DNA from: Chelonoidis abingdonii
Lineage: Eukaryota; Chordata; Testudines; Testudinidae
Reading direction: 5' to 3'
Assembly (NCBI RefSeq): GCF_003597395.2
Contig: NC_133770.1
Coordinates: 14,526,838-14,590,837 of the forward strand
Length of the DNA: 64,000 bases
Shown here: positions 1 through 11,060 of the stretch, in pieces
How positions within the stretch are numbered: the first letter of the stretch is position 1
Layout of the letters: the number at the start of each line of letters is the position of its first letter
The notes under the pieces: generated by a model
What the model was told of the DNA's origin: nothing
Database searches by the model: none
Seen by the model: the letters and a program-made list of their open reading frames with translations, nothing else
Program-made: the position numbers and the translations under genes

Positions 1-841
1 ATGTGAGGCTCTTTAACCAGGCCACATGGGTCACAATTCACTAAACCACCATATTGTGTTGCTCACTATTTCAGGTGCTTTCATCTTAGAGAAGAACAGC
101 GAGGCAGGAAAACAATTCATTAACGTCAAGCCCTAATAATATTGCATTTAGTCCTAGGGCTCGAGAGAAGATAATTTTGCATTATTGAGAACACAGCCAT
201 CCTTATAGTCTCGTCATCTGACAGCCATTTGAAATGTTTTCTCTGTATATAGCAATCATCTGTCGCTATTATTTTCTGTGGGAGAAGAAAATGCAAGTGG
301 AATTTGGTGGCTAGCTACTGGTTTAGGATTTCCAATTAAAATATCTTGCCATCTTTCATTTTCTTCACCTCTTTCAAACCCACCCCAGCTTCGACCCAGC
401 TAGTGAAGGAGTGGAAACCCGTTTTGATATTTTCTCTTCTTGTTCCTCCTGTGACTGCTAAAGAATCTGAGACCAGGGCACATCCCGTATAGGAAAATCC
501 CATAGAGGAAATAGAGAAGGTTTACAAGTTCCCACTTGCAGATTTTCCACCATACCGTTCCCTAAGTGGGAACTCCAGGAGTTTTCCACTCGCTTCATGG
601 GACCTGACCATCTGCTCCATTAACAGAGTTTGTCAGAACACCACCATGTTTCAATGAAAAAAATCTGCTCTGCAGCAGATCAAAACCCAGGATGCATTTT
701 TCGTAATCATTTCTGCAAAATATTTGTCCCTTTGTTTCCATCAGAAAAAAATGTGATTTGAAAGTTTTCGACTAGTTCTATTCATTGCACGCTTTGTGTG
801 CTATGTAGCTCCCTAGGGTGGAGTGGTGATTCCAGCTTGAC
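1..841. other. No recognised feature
   Basis: I recognise no gene or repeat family here. Base composition is ordinary and AT-leaning, and open frames are short on both strands. Confidence 0.5.
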
Positions 842-864
842 TTTTTTTTTTTTTTTTTTTTTTT
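842..864. repeat. Poly(T) run, 23 bases
   Basis: An uninterrupted run of T. It could be the A-tail of a minus-strand retrocopy or simple low complexity. I could not identify a retroelement body on its right side. Confidence 0.9.
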
Positions 865-1482
865 CTCATAAGAACTTGCTGCTGTAGTTTCTGACCTGCC
901 TTCGTTAAGCTTTTTGTTTAGGGCCTACACTGCTTCATTCATATGAGTTGAACAGACTCTGTGCAGGTAAAACTCCCACTTTGGGGCATGGAAAGTGGAC
1001 AGTGCTGACCATAGCGCCTGGTGTCACCTTCCCTGGGACCTCATTGAAGCCCCTCTGCTGGGGCTCTGTGGCGTGTTGTAGATGCAGGCTGTGGCTCAGC
1101 AATGCTAAGCCAGGTTGACTTTGGTGGATCATTAGCAGCCAGCCATGTTCCATATTCTGCTGGATCAAAATAGCGCCAGATTAGTCAGTGCCTAGCGTAC
1201 AAAAGGACAGTTGTTCCAAGCTTATCTGCTTTAAGCATCATAGATCAAAACTGTTACCCTAAAATATGTTGAAAATGCTGAATGTGAAGACACATTGTTG
1301 ATGGGAATCCTTTGTTGTGGGACTGCAATGGGCTGTTTCGCTCTGTAATCGTTGCTGTCCGGTTTTTTAATCCGTCCTGAGGTATAAATCATTCTCAGAC
1401 ACACAGTCAAGGATGGTGGCTAGTGAACACCACTATCTGGACCTTTTGCGTGGCGTTACAAGTGGGGTTGGAGCCCCCACTG
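865..1482. other. No recognised feature
   Basis: A 77-codon open frame on the minus strand (935-1168) has no recognisable domain. I see nothing else supportable. Confidence 0.5.
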
Positions 1483-1602
1483 AACAAAGCATTTAAGCAT
1501 GTGTAAAAATTTAAGCACGTGAGTAGTCTCGTTGACTTCCAGCTCCCTACACAGTTCTACTCATGGGCTTAATGCTACACAAATGCTTTGCTCATTCCAC
1601 AT
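1483..1602. repeat. Fold-back repeat, GATCCTGCAAA family, diverged
   Basis: The left half reads AAGCATGTGTAA then AAGCACGTGAGTAGT, and the right half carries the rough complement around ACTCATGGGCTTAATG. The core GTTGACTTCC sits at the centre. This is the same imperfect palindrome seen more clearly at 2593-2703, 5062-5165 and 60765-60855. Such short palindromes without coding capacity are abundant in turtles; their transposition mechanism is not shown here. Confidence 0.6.
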
Positions 1603-2592
1603 ATTGCCAGCCCCACAGGTTGAAAACTTATGAGTCAGACCCCACAAAAAAGCATGAGCTTGGCTTAAAAATTAGGCTTCTTTAAGGTACGTGTTGCCAA
1701 ATTTTTCTCCACAACTGGGCAGGGTAGTGTCGCTGGGTCACTAATCCCTGTGCATCTCCTTGTGGCAGGGCACCATGCTGCAGCTGCTGTACCTCAGTTT
1801 CGCCAGCATGATTTCCAACCCACTCTGGTGGTTAATAGGCTCTCTGACCAGGGCACTATGACAGTTCACCTCGCTTCCAGGGCAGCAGAAGTCACAGCCC
1901 CAAAGTCACAATTTCAAACCAAACACAAAATAAAGGCTTCCTTATCCCAGCTGAGCTTCGTTCTCAGTCCCCACCCTTCCCTTCAAGTGGGACCTGCCTT
2001 CCATGGCCCCCCCTGCCATAACTTGGGCTAACAATCATCAGCAGGTCCCTGATAAACCCAAATAGTCCAGCAGCAAGCCTGCTTTCACTGCTAACCACAG
2101 TTGTTAACCCTTTCCAGCCCATGTGGGGTTTGTATTCCCCATCACGGTTAGAAATGTCCTTAAAAATTAATGAAAATTGAGAGAGTCATATAATCACATG
2201 AATCCAGGACCTGGGGCTTTAGGAAAAACATCAAGCATGGCGAGGCTTACAATAAAGTCATGAGAGCTGGCATGCCTGGGAAGCCTAAATTACCATATGT
2301 AACATATCACTTGCAGAAAATGCTGGATTCTTATAACAAGGTCTTTATTATAAGACATTCCCACAGTTTGTTTTGGCTCAGGGTGTATTTGTTGAACCAT
2401 AGGCAAGCTGTCCTCTCATTTACACTGGATCAGACTCTGTGTCTGCACAAGATTTGAAAAATTCAGTGCTTTTATCCACCATTCTCAGCTGCTTAAAAAT
2501 AAACAATGAAAGGTGGAGTTGTTTTGTGCTCCAAAATGAATGTTGAATTTCACAGGCAGAGTTTTATACTGTATTTTGATATGTCCATGGAC
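1603..2592. other. No recognised feature
   Basis: The stretch 1700-2150 has the feel of an old LTR or other interspersed repeat (CT-rich, containing AAATAAAGG), but I cannot bound or classify it. The 93-codon plus-strand frame at 1750-2031 shows no known domain. Confidence 0.4.
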
Positions 2593-2703
2593 CTGATCCT
2601 GCAAACATACACATAACTTTACTCTTACTTTAGATATTAAAGGGGCTTCTCACATGAGTAAAGTCACCTATTTGCCCAAATGTTTGCAGGATCAGACCCT
2701 GAG
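2593..2703. repeat. Fold-back repeat with ends CTGATCCTGCAAAC / GTTTGCAGGATCAG
   Basis: The two ends are exact inverted complements over 14 bases. The interior is an AT-rich imperfect hairpin including ACTTTACTCTTAC and GAGTAAAGT. It is the best-preserved member in this window of a family also at 1483, 5062 and 60765. Confidence 0.8.
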
Positions 2704-2859
2704 ACACTCATCCCCGCTCTGGCCCCTTTATGCCAGGTAAGAGGGCCAGAGCAGCATAAGAGGGCCCTGGAAATCCCATATCCAATCAGGGAAGGATTCT
2801 CTGACGCAGATGCTGTGGAAGAGAGTGCTAGATCTGCCTTCCAAGGACTCCCTGACAAG

Positions 2860-2989
2860 TAGGGTGACCAGACAACAAGTGTGAAAAATCAGGATGGGGG
2901 TGAGGGGGGGGTAATAGGAGCCTATATAAGAAAAAGCCCCAAATATCGGGACTTTTGTTCCTATAAAATTGGGACATCTGGTCACCCTA
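2860..2989 (-). mobile_element. Short hAT-like MITE (TAGGGTGACCAGA family), copy 1
   Basis: The ends TAGGGTGACCAGA and TCTGGTCACCCTA are perfect inverted repeats. Flanks are CTGACAAG and CTCATAAG, an 8-bp TSD with two mismatches. An 8-bp TSD and a YAGGG terminus fit the hAT superfamily. It has no coding capacity, so it would depend on a transposase supplied elsewhere. Strand is relative to the copies at 20558 and 22307. Confidence 0.85.
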
Positions 2990-3984
2990 CTCATAAGCCC
3001 TTATGTAGGGCAGGACTAGAGTATGAAGGGAGTGAGGCCTTAGCCTGCAGCACTGGGAAGTTGCTGTAACTTGTACAAATCTCAGGCTGCTGAAGTTACA
3101 TCAGGGTCTGCTTAAGGCCCCCATGCAACCTGGGCCAGGGGAGACTGAAAGGTAGCTAAAAGTCAGTGTAGTCACCTTCCACCCAGGCTGCAACTTCTGT
3201 GCTGCCTGAGGCCTAGCACAGCACCTGATCCCCTGTGTTTGGAAAGTGACATGCAGATTTGTAGGGCTAAATACGTGTTCCACAGTGATGATAATACTAA
3301 AACACAACCCAGCATTTCACCACCGTTACGGCCAGGTAAACCTGGCATGGTGAAGAGTGGGGCAGCCAGCTGCCCCTCCACACTCACTCTGACAGTGTGT
3401 GCATTGTAATTCAGGTGTCTCAAGATAAATAGATGCAGCAGGTTGAAAACTGAAAATTTGGGGGCAGCGTAAAACAAATGCAACTTAACATCAACATAAA
3501 TACCAAGGGATATTGGACTGATTGCGCTGGTTGGGAAGAGGTGAGGGGTAGAGGGCTTGTACACAGAGAAGGAAGAAGGAGCAGTACTGCATAATTCAGA
3601 AGATCCAGCTACATAATTTGGGTCTCCTTTGCCACATAATGTATGGGTGGTGCCTTGCTTAAAAAATGTCCAGTCAAGTCTTTTCAACGGTGTACAATAT
3701 TGGGAAATGGTTTTGGAGTGCCAGTTGCCAGTAGCGCTTTATGACTCACGGGAAAATAATGTCAATATTGTTACTAAAAGGCATTGGTATCATCTCAGTG
3801 ATTTTAAAACCCTTGTATTTCAGGGCAGGGCATTCCTGGGAGCAGTATTGCACTGAGGTTGCTGAACATGCCGCACGTTGCAGCTGCATTAGTTGTGCTA
3901 AAGTCCCTCAAAAATGCAACACCTATTTGGTTTTTAATAACCCAGCACTAAATCTTGAGGAACTCTAGGATTTGGCCCAATCCT
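2990..3984. other. No recognised feature
   Basis: It holds a 171-codon minus-strand open frame (3172-3687) whose translation has no domain I recognise and overlaps other frames. I treat it as chance. Confidence 0.5.
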
Positions 3985-4530
3985 TAACATTTATTTTCGC
4001 ACTCTACAGATTGTTAACACTTTGGAAACATCACTTGACTTTAATACTCACAACAAGTGTAACACTGGTAAATGTTTCCAGGTCCTTTAGGCTGCTGATA
4101 GAAATACACAGCATCTAAGAAACGTTTCTGTGTAAATCCTCCACTTCAAAGCTCCATGTGCTCCTGTGTATAGGATTATCAGAAAGATCTGTCATCTTCA
4201 CAGCTTGAAGAATAGGCTGTGGACTGCAGGAGTGTACCAAGCCCATCACCATTACATACTTTCCTTTGGGGACCTGCTCCACCCCCAGCACGGTGAAGAG
4301 GCCGCTCTCGTCCTGCAGCTGGGATGAGCTGCCCCGGGGACCCTGGCTTCCACCACCAGTACCGTGCCCTGCATCCACACCACCGGCACCGCCAGAGAGC
4401 CCTGCCCGGCCTCCTCCCGTCCCAGCAGCCAGGACCCACCCACGGCCCGCCGGCACTGCCTCAGCTGGGCGGCCAGCACCTTCACCAGCAGGCTGCGCGG
4501 CTCCCCTACCAGTGCAGCCTGGGCCCGACA
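3985..4530 (-). pseudogene. RMI2: Processed pseudogene of RMI2 (RecQ-mediated genome instability protein 2)
   Basis: The parent protein is a small OB-fold subunit of the BLM-TOP3A-RMI1-RMI2 dissolvasome. Reading the minus strand, one frame (about 4500 to 4360) gives RMI2-like [13 protein letters not shown] and [10 protein letters not shown] second frame (4306 to 4115) gives [27 protein letters not shown] and [14 protein letters not shown], ending [10 protein letters not shown] and a stop at 4115-4117, where the family also ends. A frameshift lies between 4310 and 4355. About six or seven residues expected after VEQVP are missing in frame. An AATAAA signal lies downstream on the minus strand (3990-3995). 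N- and C-terminal parts are adjacent with no intron, so I infer a retrocopy. No poly(A) tail was found. The alternative, a real RMI2 locus with assembly errors, is less likely. Confidence 0.85.
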
Positions 4531-4587
4531 AATATTATTATCTTTAGTTTACAGATGGGGAGGGGAACGAGGCAGGGAGATTTATTG

Positions 4588-4785
4588 TCATTTATATTAC
4601 AGTAGCACCCAAAGACTCAGATCAGAGCCCCCAGATGCTGGGCACTGGACAAACATGCTGCAAAGAGACAGTCTTTGCCCTACTTGATTTGCCCAAGAGG
4701 GTGTCAGCAACAGAGATAGGATTAGAACCCATGGGTTCCTGGCTTTGGGTCTTGGGTGCTGATCGCTATGCAACACCTCATCATT
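4588..4785 (-). mobile_element. MIR-like CORE-SINE, minus strand, internally deleted
   Basis: It reads as the reverse complement of the SINE tail (ATTTATATTACAGTAGCACC, then GGGCACTGGACAAAC) followed by a fragment of the body (TTGCCCAAGAGGGTGTC, GGATTAGAACCCATG). A further snippet, TTTACAGATGGGG, lies at 4550-4560. Confidence 0.65.
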
Positions 4786-5061
4786 AGTGACGAGATCAAC
4801 CTTTCTCTTTAACGCACTCATCCTCACTCTAACAGCTCCTCTGTGGGACAGTCAGGATGCTTGCTTCCTAAGGGATGAAGTTAGCAAGAACACACATATA
4901 TATTTAACACAGTACTATAAAATGAATATAGCATCAGCCTGGCCTGACAGCAAATTTCTCAGCATCCTCCTGCTGGAAGCATGGTATAGCTAAACTCATA
5001 TGCTTGCCTGCTGTCTACGCTTGAGTTATCGCCAGAGCAGAGGGATTGCAAATGCTGACCT

Positions 5062-5165
5062 TGTCTTTGATCCTGTAAAGATTTAGGCACATGCTTAACT
5101 TTACACCCCTTTGGGACTACTCATGTGAGCAAAATTAAGCACGAGTGTCAGTCTTTGCAGGGTTG
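5062..5165. repeat. Fold-back repeat, GATCCTGCAAA family
   Basis: The left arm has GATCCTGTAAAGATTTAGGC and CATGCTTAACTTTAC. The right arm has the complement-like ATGTGAGCAAAATTAAGCAC and CTTTGCAGGGT. It is an imperfect hairpin of the same family as 2593-2703. Confidence 0.7.
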
Positions 5166-5734
5166 TGGTTTCAGAGTAGACATTGGATTGCTTGTTTGGC
5201 TTGCTGAGCAAAGCCTTGGTTACATGGTCTGGTCCTGCAGGCGTTTCCTATTCATTTCACACAGAGTATTTGAACACAGGCTTGTGGGATGTGTTCATTT
5301 ATCCAGCAATCCACATCTAGGTGATCCGAGATACCACGTTCGATTTGTCTGACCTATTAAAAACAGGCTAATTAAATTACACATGAAACTTGAGGTCTAA
5401 AGAGCACTGAAAATGAAACTCTCAGCAACACCCATAACTCCAGCTGAACAGAGGGATGATGGATAGCCTGACGATTCACAGCACATGAGGCAGAGAGAAG
5501 CTGCACAAAACAATATGCTGCCCCCGGTGCTGATACTGCTGAGGCGAGGAGTTTTGCAGCTCTTGCATAAACTATCATGAGCTCCTGAAGTGCATGAGGA
5601 AATTAGGGTTCCATCAGGAACATTCATTCCCTGGAATCTTGACTGACTTGTTTGCAGAACTGAGCAGCAGAACGACCTTCAGCTGTTCTGGGCTAACTCC
5701 AGGAGTGGGTGTTGCTGCCACAGCCAACAGGAAT
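5166..5734. other. No recognised feature
   Basis: Open frames are short and overlapping on both strands, and I recognise no repeat family. Confidence 0.45.
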
Positions 5735-5883
5735 TACTGCAGAAGGCAATGGGATTACTTAGCTTGTGAACGCTTTGTCTTTTTTCCTCTGTGTTTGTGC
5801 AGTGCCTGGCACAATGGGGCCCTGGTCCATGACCGGAGCGCCTAGGTGCTACAGGAACACACACACTAATAATAATAATTAAT
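5735..5883 (+). mobile_element. MIR-like CORE-SINE, 3' half with (AAT)n tail
   Basis: The diagnostic tail is GTGCAGTGCCTGGCACAATG, then a GGTCCATGAC core, then CTAGGTGCTACAG, ending in AATAATAATAATT. The tRNA-like head is absent. Confidence 0.75.
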
Positions 5884-6189
5884 GATATGCTCAGTCCAAG
5901 TAATCAAACAAAATTAAAGTGCACTGGATGACTTACAGGCAGCAGGGTGGATCCCAGGTATGTTTTTTGCATTCTCATTACTAGCTCTGAGAGCAGCCAG
6001 GTTATGTTATTGGTAGCATTATCTCCCCAGGGCTAAAGGTAAGATTTGAGGTGACAGTATTTCAAATATGAGGAAAATACAAGAGTTACAAATCGCAGCA
6101 TGACTCACACATGGAATATGTTATCTATCTCAGGTATTTAGCTGGCCCCTCTGCTGAAGAAACTGAGTGCCCCCCAGTATTTCATGCAG

Positions 6190-6365
6190 TTAACCCTCAC
6201 AGCACCCCCTAGGAAGTATTGTTATCTGCACTTTACAGCTGGGGAACATCTGAGACACAGAGAGGCTAACCAAAGTCACGCAGAAAGTCTGTGGTGGACT
6301 AAGGAATTGAATTCAGGGCTCCCAAGTCCTAGCCTGGTGGCTAACCACTAGGCCATCCTTCCTCA
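6190..6365 (-). mobile_element. MIR-like CORE-SINE, minus strand
   Basis: It contains the reverse-complement MIR body: TAACCCTCACAGCACCCC, ACTTTACAGCTGGGGAAC, AGAGAGGCTAAC and a head-like end CTAACCACTAGGCCATCC. The last is the complement of a tRNA-like head. Confidence 0.85.
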
Positions 6366-7667
6366 CATCTTCCATGCTTCAGTTAGACCTGCTCTCCCAG
6401 CCAATTACCCCTCCCCCATGCTTATATAAATCCCTCTTCAAAACCCACCTTCTGCCATGGTGCTACAAGAAATTAATTAGCTAAGACACTTATTTATGCT
6501 ATTTTAAAAAATCTCTTTGCTCTACCATGCTATACACTAGCCGTTGGTATGTAGCTTTACATCTTTTTGATGCAACCTCTTTCTTCCCCTCTCCACTGTT
6601 TTGTTACCCACTGGAAAATTGATTGTAAACTCTTTCAGTCAGAGGCCAAATTTCCAATGTATTCCATGGGGACTGGCAGGAGGGGTCTAGTACACTTTGG
6701 GACTCTGAAATAGTTAACAATAAATTAGTTAATATAAGATATGAATTGCGATTAGAAGAAGAAACACTCTGTAGGGGTTGGTGTATGAATGGAATCTCTT
6801 CCTGTTGTGAAGCCTAGTAATCATGGAATGGGGAAGATGTGAAATGACCTCTTCTATTAAGCATGCCAGCCAGAGACGGGGTCTTCCAGGGCAGAGAACA
6901 AAGCTGCCTCTGATTAAATACATCCGGTTTATGGGTTTTGATGGTGATTATGAGAAATGTTCTTTATTTGAATGAGGAACAATCACTATCTAAAACTGTC
7001 ATTTTATGATGCCTCCCCTCCCCACTGTACTTGGGACTAGAATATCTCATATCATAACAATTCTCTTCTCTTTGCCCCCTCTCCCGCACCATGCCATATG
7101 CATTTTAGCACTTCTGTAGGCTGAGGACTCTATGACAGCACTGGGCCATTTCCTATGAGACAAACAATGCGTTGAAAGATGAGAAATTAAGTAGGTAGGG
7201 ATTTGGTATCAGGAGGGTCCTGGACCTGTTATTATATTACCAGGATCTTTTTATTCCTTTGCATCCAAAAGTACAAGTAAAAAAAAGCTTGAGATAAGTG
7301 CTCTACTCAGCACAGGCAGCCAGTTACAGCGCCTTGATTTTGTGCTGCCTGGCCCGGCTTCTGTTAGAGCAACCTAGGAGCTTCTCTAACATATGCCACT
7401 GGGGGAGGGTCTCGTGGTGAAAGATTGGCATGGTAGAGCGCAGCTCTCTTATGCTTCTTTCCTCCCCTGCCATTTCCCCTGTGCTGGGCAGGAGAGGACA
7501 CAGGAGCCTTTTACTCCAGCAGGGAGGTTCCCCTCTGTTTAAAGTAAAGCAGATGCTTAAGTGCTCTGTTGAATTGGGACCTATAGAAAAATCCACTATG
7601 AACTTTCTCGTGCCAATCTGTTTAGCTGGGAGGCACTCACATACTACAATGATAGGTGCCAGTTAAA
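6366..7667. other. No recognised feature
   Basis: It includes an ATG-free, low-GC stretch around 6460-6760 and a moderately GC stretch at 7320-7500. I recognise no family. A 90-codon minus-strand frame (7324-7596) is not supported. Confidence 0.45.
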
Positions 7668-7945
7668 GCTGGTCAGGAAAACATTTATTTTTTTCCACCA
7701 AAAAAAAAGTCAACCAAAAGAAAACCAGAACTCCCTGTGTCCCCACCTCCTCCCAGTGTCTGCAACCAAAAGTTTCTGTGTAAAACAAAACAAAAATGGG
7801 GCGGGGGAGAGTTGTTTTTTACAGGAACCCAACAAATTTTCTACCAAAATGGAAATTTTTTTGAGAAACCTGTTTCATCGAAAAGTCATTTTCCATCAAG
7901 AAGATGTATCAGCAGAAAATTTCCAAGCAGTTTTAGTGCCAGTTC
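7668..7945. repeat. AT-rich element, AGCTGGTC-terminal family, copy 1
   Basis: It begins AAAGCTGGTCAGGAAAAC and is filled with AAATTT and GAAATTTT-like words (GGAAATTTTTTTGAG, GAAAAGTCATTTTCC). The right end is poorly defined. The family, with ends resembling AGAGCTGGTC / GACCAGCTCT, recurs at 10618, 18225, 31998, 44500, 45752 and 53695. Confidence 0.55.
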
Positions 7946-8436
7946 CAAACCTAAGATGGATGTGATGAGTATAAATACACAAAAGAATGTGAGCCTCTGG
8001 TAATAGAGGCCATATAAGTCCCTTAGATAGATTAACTGGAAGTCCAGAGTTTAAAATGTGTTTGACTTTAGTGCAATAAAATCTAAAAGGAAGCAAGAAA
8101 ACACTAAGGGAAATATGATCATTAACCCATAGTGCTGATAGAAAGAGTGTCAGATTTGTCGGCCTGAATTTAACTGAACTCTTTGGGGCGGTCTTGTTCG
8201 TGCCTGTAAAGCACTTTCGACACGTATAGTGCTCGTTAAATAAATAATACATAGAAATCATGTTTAATAAAATAAGCTGGGTGGTGTATTTTTTTAATAT
8301 TGGATTGTTTCTGACAATTTGGAGATTTGATTTATTTCTTTAGGGTCAGAATGAGAAATAATATATCAAGCTTTTGTCGCTTGTCTGTCTGAAAAACATG
8401 CATAAGTCATCCAAAGTTAGCAATAGTCATATGTCC

Positions 8437-9460
8437 ATGGATTTTTAAGGCCACAAGGAACCATTTTGATCATCTAGTCTGGCTTCCTGCATAACACAGG
8501 CCACAGAATTTCACCCAGGAAGTCCTGAATGAAGCCCCATAATTTCTGGTTGAACCAGAGCACATTATTTAGAAAGATATCCCACCAAGGAATGCAGCAG
8601 CCCTAGGTAAATTGTGCCAACAGTTAATTACCTTCTTCATTAAGTTTTCACTTTTTTCAAAATCTAATTTCTAGCCATTGAATCTTACTATGTGTTAGTG
8701 TGCTAGATTAACATCCTCCACTATTAGAAATATTTTCCTGGAATAGGTATGTGTAGACCCTCACCAAGTCATTTTTTTTATTATCTCTTAGATAAACTAA
8801 ACAGGTTGAGCTGTTTTAATCTCTCCCTGCTATGCAGATTTGCAGAGCACAAATTTCTTTTCTGGGTTCTTTTCTGAATCCTGTCCAATTTTAAGCAACC
8901 TTTAAAAGTGTGGGCACCAGAACTGGACACAGTATTTCAGTAATGGCCTCACTAATGCCTCATACAGAGGCAATACCACTTCCCTACTCTTACTTGATAT
9001 TCCCCTTATACAACGAAGGATCATATTAGCCCTCTTAGCCACAGCGTCACACTGAAGTTAATTAAACACTATGACCCCAAAGTCCTTTTCAGAATCAGTG
9101 CTTTCTAGGACACAGTTCCCCATTTTGTGAGCGTGACCAACAGTCTTTGCTCCTAGATATGTGACTTAGCCTTTGGCTTTATTAAAATGCACATTCAAAT
9201 GAACCTACCATAACAAGTGATCCAGATCATTCTGTATAATTAACCTGCCTCTTGTCTTATTCACCAGTCTTTGTGGTATCTGCAGACTTTGCCGGGAATG
9301 GTTTTGTATTTTCATGCAAATCATTGATAAAGATATATTGAATAGCACTGGGTCAAGAACAGGTTCCTGCAGGACCCAGCTAGAAACACTCTAGTTGATG
9401 ACAGTTCTCCATTAGCAATTTCATTTGGAGATTTTTAGCAAACCTGGTGTTTAGAAAGTG
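8437..9460 (-). mobile_element. CR1-type LINE, 3' portion, minus strand
   Basis: The left end matches the CR1 3' terminus in reverse complement (CATCTAGTCTGGCTTCCTGC). Downstream come the usual reverse-complement landmarks in order: GGTTGAGCTGTTTTAATCTC, CCAGAACTGGACACAG, TTAGCCCTCTTAGCCACAG and CACTGGGTCAAGAACAGG. No reverse-transcriptase frame is open. The copy is 5'-truncated and old. Confidence 0.85.
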
Positions 9461-9471
9461 ATCTCCTCTGG

Positions 9472-9566
9472 GGTGAAATTCACCTTATGAGGTGGCCACC
9501 CAAGATCCATGCAGAGGGTTAACACAAAGACATGTGCTAAGACTCTGCACGGGGTGAATTTCACCA
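9472..9566. repeat. Fold-back repeat with ends GGGGTGAAATTCACC / GGGGTGAATTTCACC
   Basis: Each end is itself a near-perfect small palindrome. The interior pairs as CCATGCAGAGGG with the region around CTCTGCACGG, giving an imperfect hairpin of about 95 bases. Confidence 0.65.
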
Positions 9567-9667
9567 CCTCTGAACATTCTGATCATCCATGTGCACGAGT
9601 CTTTGGAAATACAAAATTTGCACATACTCAAAAGAAAGTTGGGTTGAAACCACTTTGAAAATAAGGC

Positions 9668-9788
9668 TAGAGTGACCAGAAGTCACGTTTTTAAAGGAAC
9701 AGTCCTGTATTTAAGCTCTCCTGCAGGTGTCCCGACTTTTTCTTAAAAATGGGCAAACTGTCCTGTATTTTCTGTCTCCCACCCGCTC
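9668..9788 (+). mobile_element. Variant of the TAGGGTGACC MITE family, right end lost
   Basis: It begins TAGAGTGACCAGAAGTCACG and continues with AACAGTCCTGTATTTAAG and GGTGTCCCGACTTTTTC, a divergent version of the short hAT-like family. The right TIR is missing because LTR sequence begins at 9789. Confidence 0.6.
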
Positions 9789-10336
9789 ATACGGCTGTTT
9801 ATTCATATTTTTCTTTTAAGCAATTGACCCTGCATTGTCACTTTGATACAGAGATTATTTTTTTGTCTTTTCTTTCTTTTTATATAAAGCTTTCTTTTTT
9901 TTTTTTAAACTTGTTGACTTTTCTTTTTCTAGTTATGGCAAGGGGATAGGAATCTCTGTGCCAGGATTACTGTCTCTCTCAGGGAAAGACTGGGAGGGGG
10001 GAAAAGAAGGAGGGGGGAAGGTAAATTGTCCTCTCTGTTTTGTGTTTCAAGGGATTGAAGCAGGGAAATCTCCTAGTATACCCAGGGCGGGAAAATCTGG
10101 GAGGAAGTAAAGAGCAGGAAGGGAAGTGGGTTATTTCCCTTTGTTGTGAGACTCAGGGCATCTGAGTCTTGGGGGTTCCCCAGGGAAGGTTTTGGGGAGA
10201 CCAGAGTGAGACAGGCACTGATTCCTGTCTGGTGGCAGCGATACCAGATCTAAGCTGGTAATTAAGCTTGGAGGTTTCATGCAGGCACCCACTTTTTGGA
10301 CTCTAAGGTTCAGAATTGGGAAGTATGCTTATGATA
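9789..10336 (+). mobile_element. Partial LTR, 5'-truncated (same family as 34813 and 49098)
   Basis: It shares long collinear blocks with the LTRs at 49098-49948 and 34813-35620: CAATTGACCCTGCATTGTCA, TATATAAAGCTTTC (TATA-like), GGTTATTTCCCTTTG, and a 3' end GGGAAGTATGCTTATGATA. The 5' third is missing. No gag, pol or env sequence adjoins it. It belongs to an endogenous retrovirus or similar LTR element. Confidence 0.85.
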
Positions 10337-10617
10337 GGAGGAAGCCCCTCCGCCCCTTGGCTAAGCTCTGGAGTGTTGGTGGGGGGAAGTGATTTCCAGC
10401 CTGTTCGTGCCCAGACCTTGCCGGCTGCACAGCAGCCCTTGGGATGGGGCTTAGCACTATCTTTCTCCCCCCGCCACCCCACTGCCCTGAGTCGTGCCCC
10501 GAGGGAGTGCAGGGCTGCTTAGTCCCACTTTTTAAAAAAAAAAATCAAAGATATTTTTGAAAAAGCTTGTGTGAAATTAATGCACTTGGAAAGTTCAGTG
10601 TTGACCACTTTCAAAAC
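10337..10617. other. No recognised feature
   Basis: A short GC-richer stretch (10340-10520) followed by an A-run (TTTTTAAAAAAAAAAA near 10530-10545). It may be part of whatever element the LTR fragment belongs to, but I see no coding similarity. Confidence 0.4.
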
Positions 10618-11060
10618 TGAAACTAGAGCTGTGTGGATAATGAACATTCCATTTTGCAAATGATTTTGAGATTTCAAAATCTGGTTTTGTCCCAAACTGG
10701 AACAAAACTTGCAAACTTTGAAATCCTTCATGAAAGAAAATTCTGGAAACAATTTTAGATTCAGGTAGATTGAATTTTCAATGTTTCAACAAAATTGATT
10801 TTGACTTTTCATTTCACAATATACTGTATAATTTAATACATTTAAAACTTTTCAGAATGAAACATCAAAATGTTTCATTCCAGAAATGTCAAAACGGGAC
10901 ATTTTGATATGGTTGGAACATTTTTTTCGTTGCTTTGTTCCAAAACAAAACTCTGGCAAAACTAGAGTTATAGATCTGATTTTGTAAAACATTTCAGTTT
11001 CAATGGAACTGCATATGCCCACGAAATATGAGTCCATCAAAGTTTCTCCAACTAGCTCTG
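10618..11060. repeat. AT-rich element, AGAGCTGGTC family, copy 2
   Basis: The left end is CTAGAGCTGTGTGGATAATG and the right end CCAACTAGCTCTGAC, giving inverted ends around AGAGCT. The interior is dense in AAAATTTC, TTTTGAAAT and CATTTTG words. Confidence 0.6.

Noticed and set aside
3172..3687. A 171-codon minus-strand open frame
   Set aside because: No recognisable domain, no plausible splice context, and alternative frames overlap it.
4290..4510. A CpG-island promoter
   Set aside because: The GC-rich stretch is the exon-1-derived part of the RMI2 retrocopy, not evidence for a promoter here.
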